A stretch of 64,000 nt of DNA from HXMU1420-13 sp965249965 (GTDB taxonomy: Bacteria > Bacteroidota > Rhodothermia > Balneolales > Balneolaceae). Location: contig OZ252262.1 in assembly GCA_965249965.1 (NCBI GenBank), forward strand, positions 3,410,001 through 3,474,000, given 5' to 3'. Both the position numbers and the translations under genes were made by a program. A model generated the notes under the pieces. That model saw nothing but the letters and a program-made list of their open reading frames with translations, did no database searches and was not told the origin of the DNA. Below, in pieces: positions 28,122-36,498 of this stretch; within the stretch, counting starts at the first letter, position 1, and each line of letters begins with the position of its first letter.

Positions 28122-31100
28122 TTACCCCGCAAGAAATAATTCAACAGAATCCTCACCTAAAACATCACGAAGTCCATTTAAGAGCTCATCAGATGGATCT
28201 ACCACAAAATTTCTCAAATTCATTTTAATTGGGCCGTTTGCTTCTGCACTATGTACGTTCAACTTTACCATTGTAGTCCCTTTATTTAATTCAAACAAAG
28301 TTTCCATTTGGGTGAGATCGTTTGACGATAAGTCTTCGGTTTTCAGATTTAGTTTCAATCGAAGTTTATCCTGAAATTTCTCCCGAAGATTTTCGATCCG
28401 CTCCATATTCGTGACAATCATACTATTGCCTCGATCTCTTTTCGAGTATCGACCAGTGATATACACCACATTATCCACTTCAATAAGTGGGGCAAACTTA
28501 TCAAACTCCCGGCTAAACACAGCCACCTCGATGGATGAATACAAATCCTCCACCATCAAAAATGCAATGGGACGCCCTTTCTTATCAACCGCCTGGCGTT
28601 TGGAGGTGATAATGGCAATAAATCGAAGTTCAGAGTCATGCTGCAGTTTAGATAGGCACTCTTCCGTTAAGTTCTGTTTTCCAAACAAACGGATATCTTC
28701 TTTGTACTTATTCAAAGGATGTCCGCTTAAATAGAATCCAATTAACTCACGCTCTTTGTTCAAACGCTCAATACTACTCCATTTCGGAACTGGTTTTAAC
28801 TTTGGCTCCTGTAAAATCCCACCGCCACCAGCACCGCCAAATAGATTCACCTGATTTAACCGCGCCTCTTCCTGCTTTCGATGCGCATATGCCAGAATAT
28901 CTTCGATGCCCATTAACAGTTCTGCTCTATGATCATTCAGTGTATCAAAAGCACCAGATTGAATTAAACTTTCCATCGTTTTCTTGGTACACACTCGAGA
29001 ATCGATTCGAGAGGCAAAATCAAACACACTCTGGAATAATCCATTTTTTTCGCGCTCTTCCACAATATGAGCGATCGCACTTGAACCCACACCTTTAATG
29101 GCGCTCATTCCATATTGAACATGCCCATCTTTAGATACAAACTTCCCTCGTGCTGTGTTGATATTTGGTGGATCAACAGGGATGCCCATTTTTTGGCATT
29201 CTTCAATAAATGCAGCCACTTTTTTGATGTCGTTCATGTTATGGCTCATCACCGCAGCCATATATTCAGCCGGATAATTCGCCTTGAAATACATGGTATG
29301 ATAGGCCACTACCGAGTAAGCGGCAGAGTGCGATTTATTAAAACCGTAGCTGGCGAACATCTCCATTTTTTCGAAAATCGCTTTCGCCGTTGTTTCATCA
29401 ACGCCATTATTTTTGGCACCTTCGATGAACTTCGGTTTCTCTTTCTCCATTACCTCGCGCTTTTTCTTCCCCATCGCACGACGTAGTAAATCGGCACCTC
29501 CTAATGTATACCCGGCGAGTTTCTGCGCCACATTCATGATCTGCTCCTGATAGATCATAATTCCATATGTGGGTTCCAGAATATCATGAATCAGTTCATG
29601 ATCATATTCCGCTTTTTCCTCACCATGTTTCCTGCGGATGTAATCGGGAATGAACTGCATCGGTCCGGGCCGGTATAAAGCGTTCATTGCAATCAAATCG
29701 TTGATATCGGTTGGCTTCAAATCCTTGAGATATTTCCGCATCCCTTCACTCTCAAACTGAAACGTTCCGAGTGTCCCTCCTCTTTGATACAATCGATAAG
29801 TTTTTTCATCATCCAGAGGAATATCATCCAGATCGTATTCTTTGCCGTAATTTTCCTTTACATAGCCTATGGCTGTTTTTAGGATGGATAAGGTTTTTAA
29901 ACCAAGAAAATCCATTTTCAGCATTCCGGCATTTTCGATCACGCTCCCATCAAACTGGGTGACAGTCAGGTCAGCATCTTTAGCAGTAGTTACCGGGATG
30001 TATTCTGTGAGATTATCCGGCGCGATGATAATTCCAGCAGCATGAATTCCGGTATTTCGAACAGATCCTTCCAATACATGGGCCATTCGAAGGGTCTCTG
30101 CTTCTAATCCCTCGCCTTCTTTAATTTCCCGCAATTCTTTCACTTCCGAAAACGCATCGTCTAGTGAAGTTCCCGGGCGTTCCGGCACTAATTTGGCAAT
30201 TCGATCAGCATCTGAAAGTGGCAAATCCAATACTCGAGCAACGTCTCGGACCGAGGAACGTGCAGCCATCGAACCAAAGGTAATAATGTGAGCCACCTGA
30301 TCTTTTCCGTATTTATCCACTACATAATCGATCACTCGGGCACGACCATCATCATCAAAATCGATATCAATATCAGGCATTGAAATTCGCTCCGGATTCA
30401 AAAATCGTTCAAAAAGCAGATCGTATTTCAATGGATCGATGTTGGTAATTCCTGTGCAGTAAGCAACCACCGATCCGGCGGCCGATCCACGTCCCGGACC
30501 AACATACACACCCATCTCTCTGGCTGCGGCGATGAAATCCTGTACAATGAGGAAATACCCAGGGAATCCCATGTCTTTGATAATCCCCAACTCCAACTCA
30601 ATCCGATCCTTGATTTCCTGTGTCATTTCAGGATAGCGCGGCTTGGCTCCCTCGTAGGTCAAATGCCGGAGATAATCGTCTTCTGAGTTAAACTCGGATG
30701 GAATTTCAAATTTTGGGAGAATTACTTCACGAGCTAATTTGATCTCTTCAATTTTGTCGACGATTTCCTGCGTATTGGCAACCGCTTCAGGCATTTCAGG
30801 AAACAATTCGATCATTGTTTTGGTGTCTTTAAACCAAAACTCCTGATTTGGAAACCCATATCGAAATTCGCGTCCACGACCAATCGGCGTACTTTTTAAT
30901 GCTCCATCATCGATACAAATTAATGCATCGTGTGCCTCAGCATCATTTTTCTCCAGATAAAAGGTGTTGTTGGTTGCAACCAATTTTACCCCATATTTCT
31001 TTGAAAACTGCTGAAATACTTCGTTGATGCGTTGCTCTTCATCCAACCCATGATTAATTACCTCGAGATAGAAGTCGTCGCCGAATAAATCCATCCACCA

Positions 31101-32330
31101 TTTCAGTTCTTCCTCGGCATATTCTTCCCCTTTGTTCAAAATCAGGTCACCCAGCAGGCCACGAGTTCCACCACTCAGGCAAATCAAATCCTCCGAATGT
31201 TCCTTGATTACTTCTTTATCGATTCGGGGAAATTTATAGTAATACCCTTCGGTAAAACCAATGGAACATATTTTAGAAAGATTTTTATAGCCATTCAGAT
31301 TTTTTGCCAGCATCACAATCTGGAATCTGCGATCGCGATGTTCACGGGTAAATTTCTTGGCGTTTCGATCGTCAACCAAATACAATTCACAGCCAATGAT
31401 GGGCTTAATTCCGGCCGTATGTGCTGCGGATGTAAATGCAAATGCCCCGTACATATTGCCGAGATCCGTCAACGCAACTGCCGGCATTTCCAGCTCTTTT
31501 GCTTTGTTAACTAATTCTTTTACTCCGGCTGTAGCCTGTAGTACCGAAAATTTGGAATGATTGTGCAGATGTGTAAAAACAACATCTTCGGAGAGTTCAA
31601 CGGCAGGTTTATTTGTTAAATTACTATCGGAATCTTCCGCCGTAGTTTCGTTCTCTTTTTTTTTCAGCCTTGAGGGTGAAATCAGGTCGATGTAATGATC
31701 TCGTACGATGTAGCTTTGCGCCGTTTCATACAGGCGGGCATCCAATGGAAAATTAACTTTGATAATGCCCATTCTCACGAGTTCTAAAAACGCACGCGTG
31801 GTAGCTTCCACATCGGCTGCAGCATCGTGGGCATCCTCAAAACCTTTATTAAAAAGTTTGTGATGCAACTCTCCTAAGGTTGGCCACTTAAACCCGCCCC
31901 GACCATTTGGAATGCCTACATAAGTGGTGGATTCATCTTTTGTATCAATTTTTGGTTTATCTATAATCGCTGATGGAATCTTCTTTCGAAGATACTCGGC
32001 ACCCATTACAGATTCGTCAAAACTCACATTGTGGCCGATCAGGAAATAGGCCTTATCCATGTCTTTCCGGAATTCTTTGAGTACGAATTCCAGATCAAGC
32101 CCTTCCTCCATCGCCTTTTTGGTGGAAATCCCATGAATTTTCTCAGAGTTAAAGGGAATGGTAAATCCTTCGGGTTTTACAATGTAGTTACCACTACTGG
32201 TGAGCTTTCCGGTATGATCATGTAGCTGCCATGCAAGTTGCACCAATCGCGGCCAATTATCTAAATCGGTGATTGGAGCTGAATAATCTCGTGGTAAACC
32301 GGTGGTCTCGGTATCAAAAATCAGGTACAT
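28122..32330 (-). CDS. dnaE: DNA polymerase III alpha subunit fused to a proofreading exonuclease
   Basis: 1402 aa, about 240 longer than E. coli DnaE. Residues 1-200 are a DnaQ-like DEDDh exonuclease: FDTETTG (Asp6, Glu8), HNVSFDES near 101, and AHDAAADVEA near 171. A PHP domain follows from about 250 (HLHNHSKFS) but is degraded: the usual ALTDHG is ALTDLG. The polymerase catalytic Asps are in PDIDIDFDDDGR near residue 655. An OB-fold lies near 1240-1320. So one chain should carry both replication and 3'-5' proofreading. It is divergent from umuD across 159 bases. Confidence 0.95.
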   Translation of the reverse strand: MYLIFDTETTGLPRDYSAPITDLDNWPRLVQLAWQLHDHTGKLTSSGNYIVKPEGFTIPFNSEKIHGISTKKAMEEGLDLEFVLKEFRKDMDKAYFLIGHNVSFDESVMGAEYLRKKIPSAIIDKPKIDTKDESTTYVGIPNGRGGFKWPTLGELHHKLFNKGFEDAHDAAADVEATTRAFLELVRMGIIKVNFPLDARLYETAQSYIVRDHYIDLISPSRLKKKENETTAEDSDSNLTNKPAVELSEDVVFTHLHNHSKFSVLQATAGVKELVNKAKELEMPAVALTDLGNMYGAFAFTSAAHTAGIKPIIGCELYLVDDRNAKKFTREHRDRRFQIVMLAKNLNGYKNLSKICSIGFTEGYYYKFPRIDKEVIKEHSEDLICLSGGTRGLLGDLILNKGEEYAEEELKWWMDLFGDDFYLEVINHGLDEEQRINEVFQQFSKKYGVKLVATNNTFYLEKNDAEAHDALICIDDGALKSTPIGRGREFRYGFPNQEFWFKDTKTMIELFPEMPEAVANTQEIVDKIEEIKLAREVILPKFEIPSEFNSEDDYLRHLTYEGAKPRYPEMTQEIKDRIELELGIIKDMGFPGYFLIVQDFIAAAREMGVYVGPGRGSAAGSVVAYCTGITNIDPLKYDLLFERFLNPERISMPDIDIDFDDDGRARVIDYVVDKYGKDQVAHIITFGSMAARSSVRDVARVLDLPLSDADRIAKLVPERPGTSLDDAFSEVKELREIKEGEGLEAETLRMAHVLEGSVRNTGIHAAGIIIAPDNLTEYIPVTTAKDADLTVTQFDGSVIENAGMLKMDFLGLKTLSILKTAIGYVKENYGKEYDLDDIPLDDEKTYRLYQRGGTLGTFQFESEGMRKYLKDLKPTDINDLIAMNALYRPGPMQFIPDYIRRKHGEEKAEYDHELIHDILEPTYGIMIYQEQIMNVAQKLAGYTLGGADLLRRAMGKKKREVMEKEKPKFIEGAKNNGVDETTAKAIFEKMEMFASYGFNKSHSAAYSVVAYHTMYFKANYPAEYMAAVMSHNMNDIKKVAAFIEECQKMGIPVDPPNINTARGKFVSKDGHVQYGMSAIKGVGSSAIAHIVEEREKNGLFQSVFDFASRIDSRVCTKKTMESLIQSGAFDTLNDHRAELLMGIEDILAYAHRKQEEARLNQVNLFGGAGGGGILQEPKLKPVPKWSSIERLNKERELIGFYLSGHPLNKYKEDIRLFGKQNLTEECLSKLQHDSELRFIAIITSKRQAVDKKGRPIAFLMVEDLYSSIEVAVFSREFDKFAPLIEVDNVVYITGRYSKRDRGNSMIVTNMERIENLREKFQDKLRLKLNLKTEDLSSNDLTQMETLFELNKGTTMVKLNVHSAEANGPIKMNLRNFVVDPSDELLNGLRDVLGEDSVELFLAG

Positions 32331-32410
32331 AAAACGGCTGAAACTACGTGCTGGATCGTCTTCTTTTTCTAATTGAATATACTAGATGGCGTTATATCAT
32401 TCAGAAATAC

Positions 32411-32419
32411 TTATCCACA
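32411..32419 (+). promoter_or_regulatory. DnaA-box match upstream of dnaE
   Basis: TTATCCACA is a perfect match to the strong DnaA-box consensus and lies 81 bases upstream of the dnaE start. A nine-base match is expected about once per 128 kb per strand pair at this composition, so a single copy is weak evidence. Confidence 0.3.
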
Positions 32420-32445
32420 AATCTTCCCCAAAAAAAGAATTAATC

Positions 32446-32473
32446 TTGATTGAACATATATTATACATATATT
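32446..32473 (+). promoter_or_regulatory. umuD promoter/operator candidate with 11-base-spaced direct repeats
   Basis: ACATATATT occurs at 32454-32462 and again at 32465-32473, exactly one helical turn apart, just ahead of the umuD ribosome site. TTGATT (32446-32451) and TATACATAT could be -35 and -10 elements. The position suggests a regulator site, possibly the SOS repressor, but the motif is not one I can name. Confidence 0.35.
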
Positions 32474-32489
32474 GAATCGGGAGGAAAAT

Positions 32490-32921
32490 ATGAGCAACTG
32501 GACATCATTTGAAGTTCAACAAGAACGTGACGACAAGGATTTACTTAAGCTTTCGAGGAAGATAGAAACCGGGTTTCCATCACCGGCAGCAGACCATCTG
32601 GAAAAGGCGCTAAGTCTCGAAGAATTAATCGTTCGACGACCTACGTCTACCTTTTATGTTCGGGTTGAAGGCGATGCCATGCAAGCATCCGGAATTCATG
32701 AAGGTGATATTTTGGTGGTGGATCGGTCATTGAATGCGAAGAATGGCTCCATCCTTGTGGCTACTTATGAAGACGAAGTGATCATTCGGAGACTTATCAA
32801 ACACAACAATCGAAGCTTTTTAGTAACCGGTGACTCAACTTTACCTCCCATTCCGGTAGATGCGTCAACACAATGGATGATTTGGGGAGTTGTGACGCAT
32901 CTTATTCATCGGTTTACTTAA
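32490..32921 (+). CDS. umuD: UmuD-like protein lacking the Ser-Lys dyad
   Basis: The true start is the ATG at 32490, six bases after a strong GGGAGG ribosome site (the frame is open from a TTG at 32472). 143 aa. It follows E. coli UmuD closely: TGFPSPAADHLE at the cleavage region (Thr27-Gly28 in place of Cys-Gly), VEGDAMQASGIHEGDILVVD, and EVIIRRL. However, the catalytic Ser of GDSM is Ala63 and the catalytic Lys of VKKL is Arg100. Self-cleavage therefore looks impossible by the known chemistry. It heads a cluster with a four-helix-bundle gene and umuC. It may act uncleaved as a polymerase partner. Confidence 0.88.
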   Translation: MSNWTSFEVQQERDDKDLLKLSRKIETGFPSPAADHLEKALSLEELIVRRPTSTFYVRVEGDAMQASGIHEGDILVVDRSLNAKNGSILVATYEDEVIIRRLIKHNNRSFLVTGDSTLPPIPVDASTQWMIWGVVTHLIHRFT

Positions 32922-33039
32922 AGGCAATGTTGATGATGAACATACATCTCGAGATTAATACATGATCTGTAAGGTACAGAGGATCAAAAGGCAAAGAGGC
33001 ACTAAGTACTTTTTTAAACTAAATTTAAACGTTAGAAAA

Positions 33040-33444
33040 ATGGAAACACCAATAACTCAATCTAAAAAAGCAAAAAATTTTTCTGACTATGGGATTAAGA
33101 CATTCCGGGATTTGAAGGTTTGGCAAAAAGGGATGACGCTTGTTAATAAGGTTTATAATGCAACCACTTATTTTCCGGATTCCGATCAAAATCCATTAAG
33201 TAATCAACTTAAAGCTAGTAGCATTTCTATCCCTTCTATGATCGCTGAAGGTTTTCGTTTAAAAAATCAGAAAGAATTCATCGATTTTCTCAATCATGCA
33301 ATCGGTGATTTATACGCGGTTCAAACTCAAATTGAGATAGCTATGAATTTGGAGTATATGAAAAGAGAATGGTTTAATGTGTTATATGAAGATTGCCGTG
33401 AACTTGAGCGATTGCTTACTAATATGATCTATAAATACGAGTAA
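33040..33444 (+). CDS. Four-helix-bundle protein (23S rRNA intervening-sequence protein family)
   Basis: The frame is open from 32962, but the conserved part starts at the ATG at 33040 (METPITQ), giving 134 aa. The family marks are FRDLKVWQKGMTLVNKVY, a central SNQLKASSISIPSMIAEGF, and a helix-rich end with LERLLTNMIYKYE. Members were first found inside intervening sequences of 23S rRNA genes and form pentamers of four-helix bundles; their role is unknown. It lies between umuD and umuC on the same strand, 118 and 54 bases from each, so it seems to have inserted into that operon. Confidence 0.88.
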   Translation: METPITQSKKAKNFSDYGIKTFRDLKVWQKGMTLVNKVYNATTYFPDSDQNPLSNQLKASSISIPSMIAEGFRLKNQKEFIDFLNHAIGDLYAVQTQIEIAMNLEYMKREWFNVLYEDCRELERLLTNMIYKYE

Positions 33445-33498
33445 CTCAGTCACTCAGCTACTTTGTAACTATTTAAAAACTAATGATAGCTGTAGATA

Positions 33499-34827
33499 AT
33501 GAGTAATCAAGAATCTAAATCACCGCCCACCCTCGCTTACGCCATGATCGATTGCAATAATTTTTATGCATCTTGTGAGCGAGTGTTTGATCCGGCTTTA
33601 ATTGGAAAACCAATTGCTATTCTTTCGAATAACGACGGTTGTGTAATTGCCAGATCGGAAGAAGCCAAAGACGCCAGTGTAGAAATGGGGGCTCCCGAGT
33701 TTAAGTATCGCAGGTTGTTCAAGGAAAAAGGGGTGGTTATTCGTTCATCGAATTATGCGCTTTATGGGGATATGAGTCATCGGGTGATGGAAACCCTTCG
33801 ATATTTAACCCATGATATTGAGGTGTATAGCATTGATGAAGCATTTGCAGAATTATCAACCAATGTATTTCCAAGTTTGACAGAATATGGGAAAGTGATC
33901 AAAGAGACGGTTCAAAAGTGGACGGGATTGCCCGTATCGGTTGGAATCGCATCTACCAAAACGCTGGCAAAAGTGGCCAATCATATCGCTAAGAAAAATA
34001 TCGAGTTCAATGGAGTTTTTGATTTTACTACTGCTAATAACAAAGATGAGTTGCTTAAAGATTTTCCCGTAAACAAGATTTGGGGAATTGGAAACGGTTT
34101 AACTATCCGCTTAAATCGGCATGGCATTCACAATGCGCTGGAGCTGAAAAACACCATTAACAATAAAAAATGGGTGCGTAAGCAGATGGCTGTAACCGGA
34201 CTCCGAACTGTGCTGGAACTTAATGGATCATCCTGTTCCGGATTAAGTGTTGGCCGGGATTCAAGAAAAGGAATATTGTCTTCAAGAATGTTTGGAAAAC
34301 CTTTGTACCAATTGGATGAAATTCAAGAGGCTTTATCCACCTTTACTACACGTGCTGCAGAAAAATTACGCGCTCAGGATTCAGTAGCATCGTGCATCCA
34401 AATCCAACTCATTGGCGACAAGTATGACAATATCAGGGGGAAATATAAATTTGGAGCATACATTCCAATTCCAGTACCAACTGCACACACCCCGACATTG
34501 ATTGCCATAGCTCAAAAACTTGCAGGAAAAGTGTTTCAGGATGGTCGTAAATACAAAAAAGCATCGGTGATGTTAACGGGCATTATTCCAAATTCTGAAG
34601 TTCAAATGGACTTATTCGATCCTGAATTATACACTCAAAAGCAGCATAAACTCATGGAATGCGTTGACAAGATAAATGCCAAATTTGGACGGAATTACAC
34701 CGCATTTGCAGCCACAGGATTACACAAAGAAGGCGATCACAGAAATAAGTGGCTGATGAACCAGAATTATCTAAGCAAAAGATACACCACACGCTGGGAT
34801 GAGTTGATGTTGGTAAAAGCTTCTTGA
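33499..34827 (+). CDS. umuC: DNA polymerase V catalytic subunit, Y family
   Basis: 442 aa. Translesion polymerase. The palm motifs are intact: AMIDCNNFYASCERVF with the first metal Asp, and YSIDEAFAEL with the Asp-Glu pair. The helix-hairpin-helix region holds KIWGIGNGLTIRLNRHGI, and the C-terminal little-finger region follows. It should copy past DNA lesions together with the UmuD-like protein encoded upstream. The stop codon lies inside a short tandem repeat (34826-34860). Confidence 0.95.
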   Translation: MSNQESKSPPTLAYAMIDCNNFYASCERVFDPALIGKPIAILSNNDGCVIARSEEAKDASVEMGAPEFKYRRLFKEKGVVIRSSNYALYGDMSHRVMETLRYLTHDIEVYSIDEAFAELSTNVFPSLTEYGKVIKETVQKWTGLPVSVGIASTKTLAKVANHIAKKNIEFNGVFDFTTANNKDELLKDFPVNKIWGIGNGLTIRLNRHGIHNALELKNTINNKKWVRKQMAVTGLRTVLELNGSSCSGLSVGRDSRKGILSSRMFGKPLYQLDEIQEALSTFTTRAAEKLRAQDSVASCIQIQLIGDKYDNIRGKYKFGAYIPIPVPTAHTPTLIAIAQKLAGKVFQDGRKYKKASVMLTGIIPNSEVQMDLFDPELYTQKQHKLMECVDKINAKFGRNYTAFAATGLHKEGDHRNKWLMNQNYLSKRYTTRWDELMLVKAS

Positions 34828-34860
34828 ATTACGAATTACGAATTACGAATTACGAATAAT
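34826..34860. repeat. GAATTAC tandem repeat
   Basis: Four perfect copies of the 7-base unit GAATTAC (34826-34853) plus one changed copy, beginning at the umuC stop codon. Further 'CCTAATTC' copies follow to about 34893. No gene lies in this short gap. Confidence 0.9.
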
Positions 34861-34927
34861 CTACTCCTAATTCACATATTCCTAATTCCTAATTAACACC
34901 TACCTATGTATTTTCAATAAAAAAACG

Positions 34928-35854
34928 ATGTCCCTTCTCCTAATTGCAAAAAATCGGGATATGAATCCCTGGAAAGAAGCCCTACTGGAAGTAGATCAAA
35001 ATCTGGATGTTGAAATTTGGCCAAGAGTTCAAAATAAAGAACGAGTGACCTTTGCTGTGAGCTGGAATCATCCAGAAAAAGTGCTTCCTAATTATCCAAA
35101 CCTTAAGGTTGTAAGTAGCCTGGGTGCCGGAGTTGATCACATTTTTAATGACTCAACCTTACCGGAATCAGTAAAAATTTCCAGAGTCATGATTCCTTCT
35201 TTAAAAGATCAAATGGCGGATTATGTACTAAATGCCATTCAGAATTATCGATTTCATACGTCAAAATATGTAGATCAGAAAAGAGAAGGATTTTGGAGTA
35301 CACATGATGCCATTTCAAAATCAGATTGCGTTCTGGGTATAATGGGATTAGGCGAAATGGGTCTGGCAGTGTGTGAGTTGATGATTTCGAATGGTTACTC
35401 CGTGAAGGGTTGGTCAAGATCAAAGAAAAAAATAGACGCTATTGAGACTTTTGATGCTGACCAATTAGATGAATTTTTGGTAAACACGAACATCCTGGTT
35501 TGCTTGCTTCCTCTCACCAAAGATACTGAAGGAATTCTGGATTTAAATCTTTTCAAAAAACTCAAGAAACCTGCTTATTTGATAAATGTAGCAAGAGGAT
35601 CTCACCTTACTGAAGAAGACCTGATTTATGCGTTAGATACAGACGCTTTAGATGGGGCTACTCTGGATGTATTTGAAGAAGAACCACTTCCTGTAAATCA
35701 TCTGTTTTGGAATCGACCCAAGATTATGATTACCCCACATATCGCTTCTATCACAGATCCTAAAGAAGCCGCTAAAGTAATAGTGGAAAATTATAAGCGA
35801 TCACTTTCGGGGATGGATTTGTTGTTTGAAGTGGATCGAGAAAAGGGGTATTAA
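34928..35854 (+). CDS. D-2-hydroxyacid dehydrogenase, GhrA-like
   Basis: 308 aa. NAD(P)-dependent 2-hydroxyacid dehydrogenase resembling glyoxylate/hydroxypyruvate reductase A. The Rossmann motif is GIMGLGEMG near residue 139. The catalytic Arg lies in INVARGSHL, the Glu in LDVFEEEPLP, and the His in ITPHIASIT. It reduces glyoxylate or hydroxypyruvate, or a similar keto acid. Cytosolic. It stands alone after the umuC tandem repeat. Confidence 0.88.
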   Translation: MSLLLIAKNRDMNPWKEALLEVDQNLDVEIWPRVQNKERVTFAVSWNHPEKVLPNYPNLKVVSSLGAGVDHIFNDSTLPESVKISRVMIPSLKDQMADYVLNAIQNYRFHTSKYVDQKREGFWSTHDAISKSDCVLGIMGLGEMGLAVCELMISNGYSVKGWSRSKKKIDAIETFDADQLDEFLVNTNILVCLLPLTKDTEGILDLNLFKKLKKPAYLINVARGSHLTEEDLIYALDTDALDGATLDVFEEEPLPVNHLFWNRPKIMITPHIASITDPKEAAKVIVENYKRSLSGMDLLFEVDREKGY

Positions 35855-35902
35855 ATAATTTACCTACAAATTCTCTTTTGATATAAAATTTTTCCTTCTC
35901 AT

Positions 35903-36063
35903 CTACTTTTGTACCCTCAAAAGTAGCAAAAACTCTCGACAGAAAATCTTCTTGGGTTCATCAACGATTTCATTGAATAAATCCGATGGACCACTTCAAT
36001 TTTAAGCTAGATATTGCTTCCGCCCGGTGCGGATTTATTCTCCCTTCGGGAACATTCTATCTT
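35903..36063. repeat. Dispersed intergenic repeat, copy A
   Basis: A ~160-base intergenic sequence sharing ordered blocks with 48383-48557: a CTTTTG...CAAAAG inverted motif, then a GATGG-CCA-CTTC block 78 bases on (79 in the other copy), then CCGGTGCG-ATTTATT 40 bases later (41 in the other). It fills most of the gap between the dehydrogenase and crcB; I see no gene in it. Confidence 0.65.
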
Positions 36064-36104
36064 ATGATTCACTGTACCCGCGAAGTTTTCAATGTCGATT
36101 TTAT

Positions 36105-36497
36105 TTAATTAAACAATTTAATAATCAAATATCCTAACCACACAAACAGCAATCCAACTATTACCTGACCACCTGCATTGAGCAATGCAGCCAGCATTTC
36201 TCCTTGCTTGCCTAAAAGAAAGGTATCGTTAGCGAAAGTTGAGAAAGTGGTAAATCCACCGAGCAGCCCTACAAAAACGAATAAACGCACCTCTACATTC
36301 ATCCATTCTTTTAGTTCGAAAAGTCCTGCCAGAAATCCGATCAAGAAACAGCCTACAACGTTTACGACAAAAATCCCAATGGGAAATTGTTCCGGCTTAA
36401 CCTGATGTTGAATAGAGGTAGAAAGTAGATATCTGGCAACTGCGCCGAAAAATCCACCCCCACCGATGGCAAGAATCTTCCAAAGAGTGAGGTTCAT
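36105..36497 (-). CDS. crcB: Fluoride exporter, CrcB/FluC
   Basis: 130 aa with four membrane helices. FluC hallmarks are GGGGFFGAVARYLLS at the start, the central FVVNVVGCFLIG (with the conserved Asn), and GGFTTFSTFANDT with the fluoride-coordinating Phe box. It is a dual-topology dimeric fluoride channel of the inner membrane. It starts one base after the ilvE stop, so both share a transcript. I saw no fluoride riboswitch upstream of ilvE. Confidence 0.95.
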   Translation of the reverse strand: MNLTLWKILAIGGGGFFGAVARYLLSTSIQHQVKPEQFPIGIFVVNVVGCFLIGFLAGLFELKEWMNVEVRLFVFVGLLGGFTTFSTFANDTFLLGKQGEMLAALLNAGGQVIVGLLFVWLGYLIIKLFN

Positions 36498-36498
36498 C

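Noticed and set aside
28411..32225. Several + strand frames of 60-130 aa across dnaE
   Set aside because: They are antisense shadows of a strongly conserved gene, with low-complexity, non-conserved translations.
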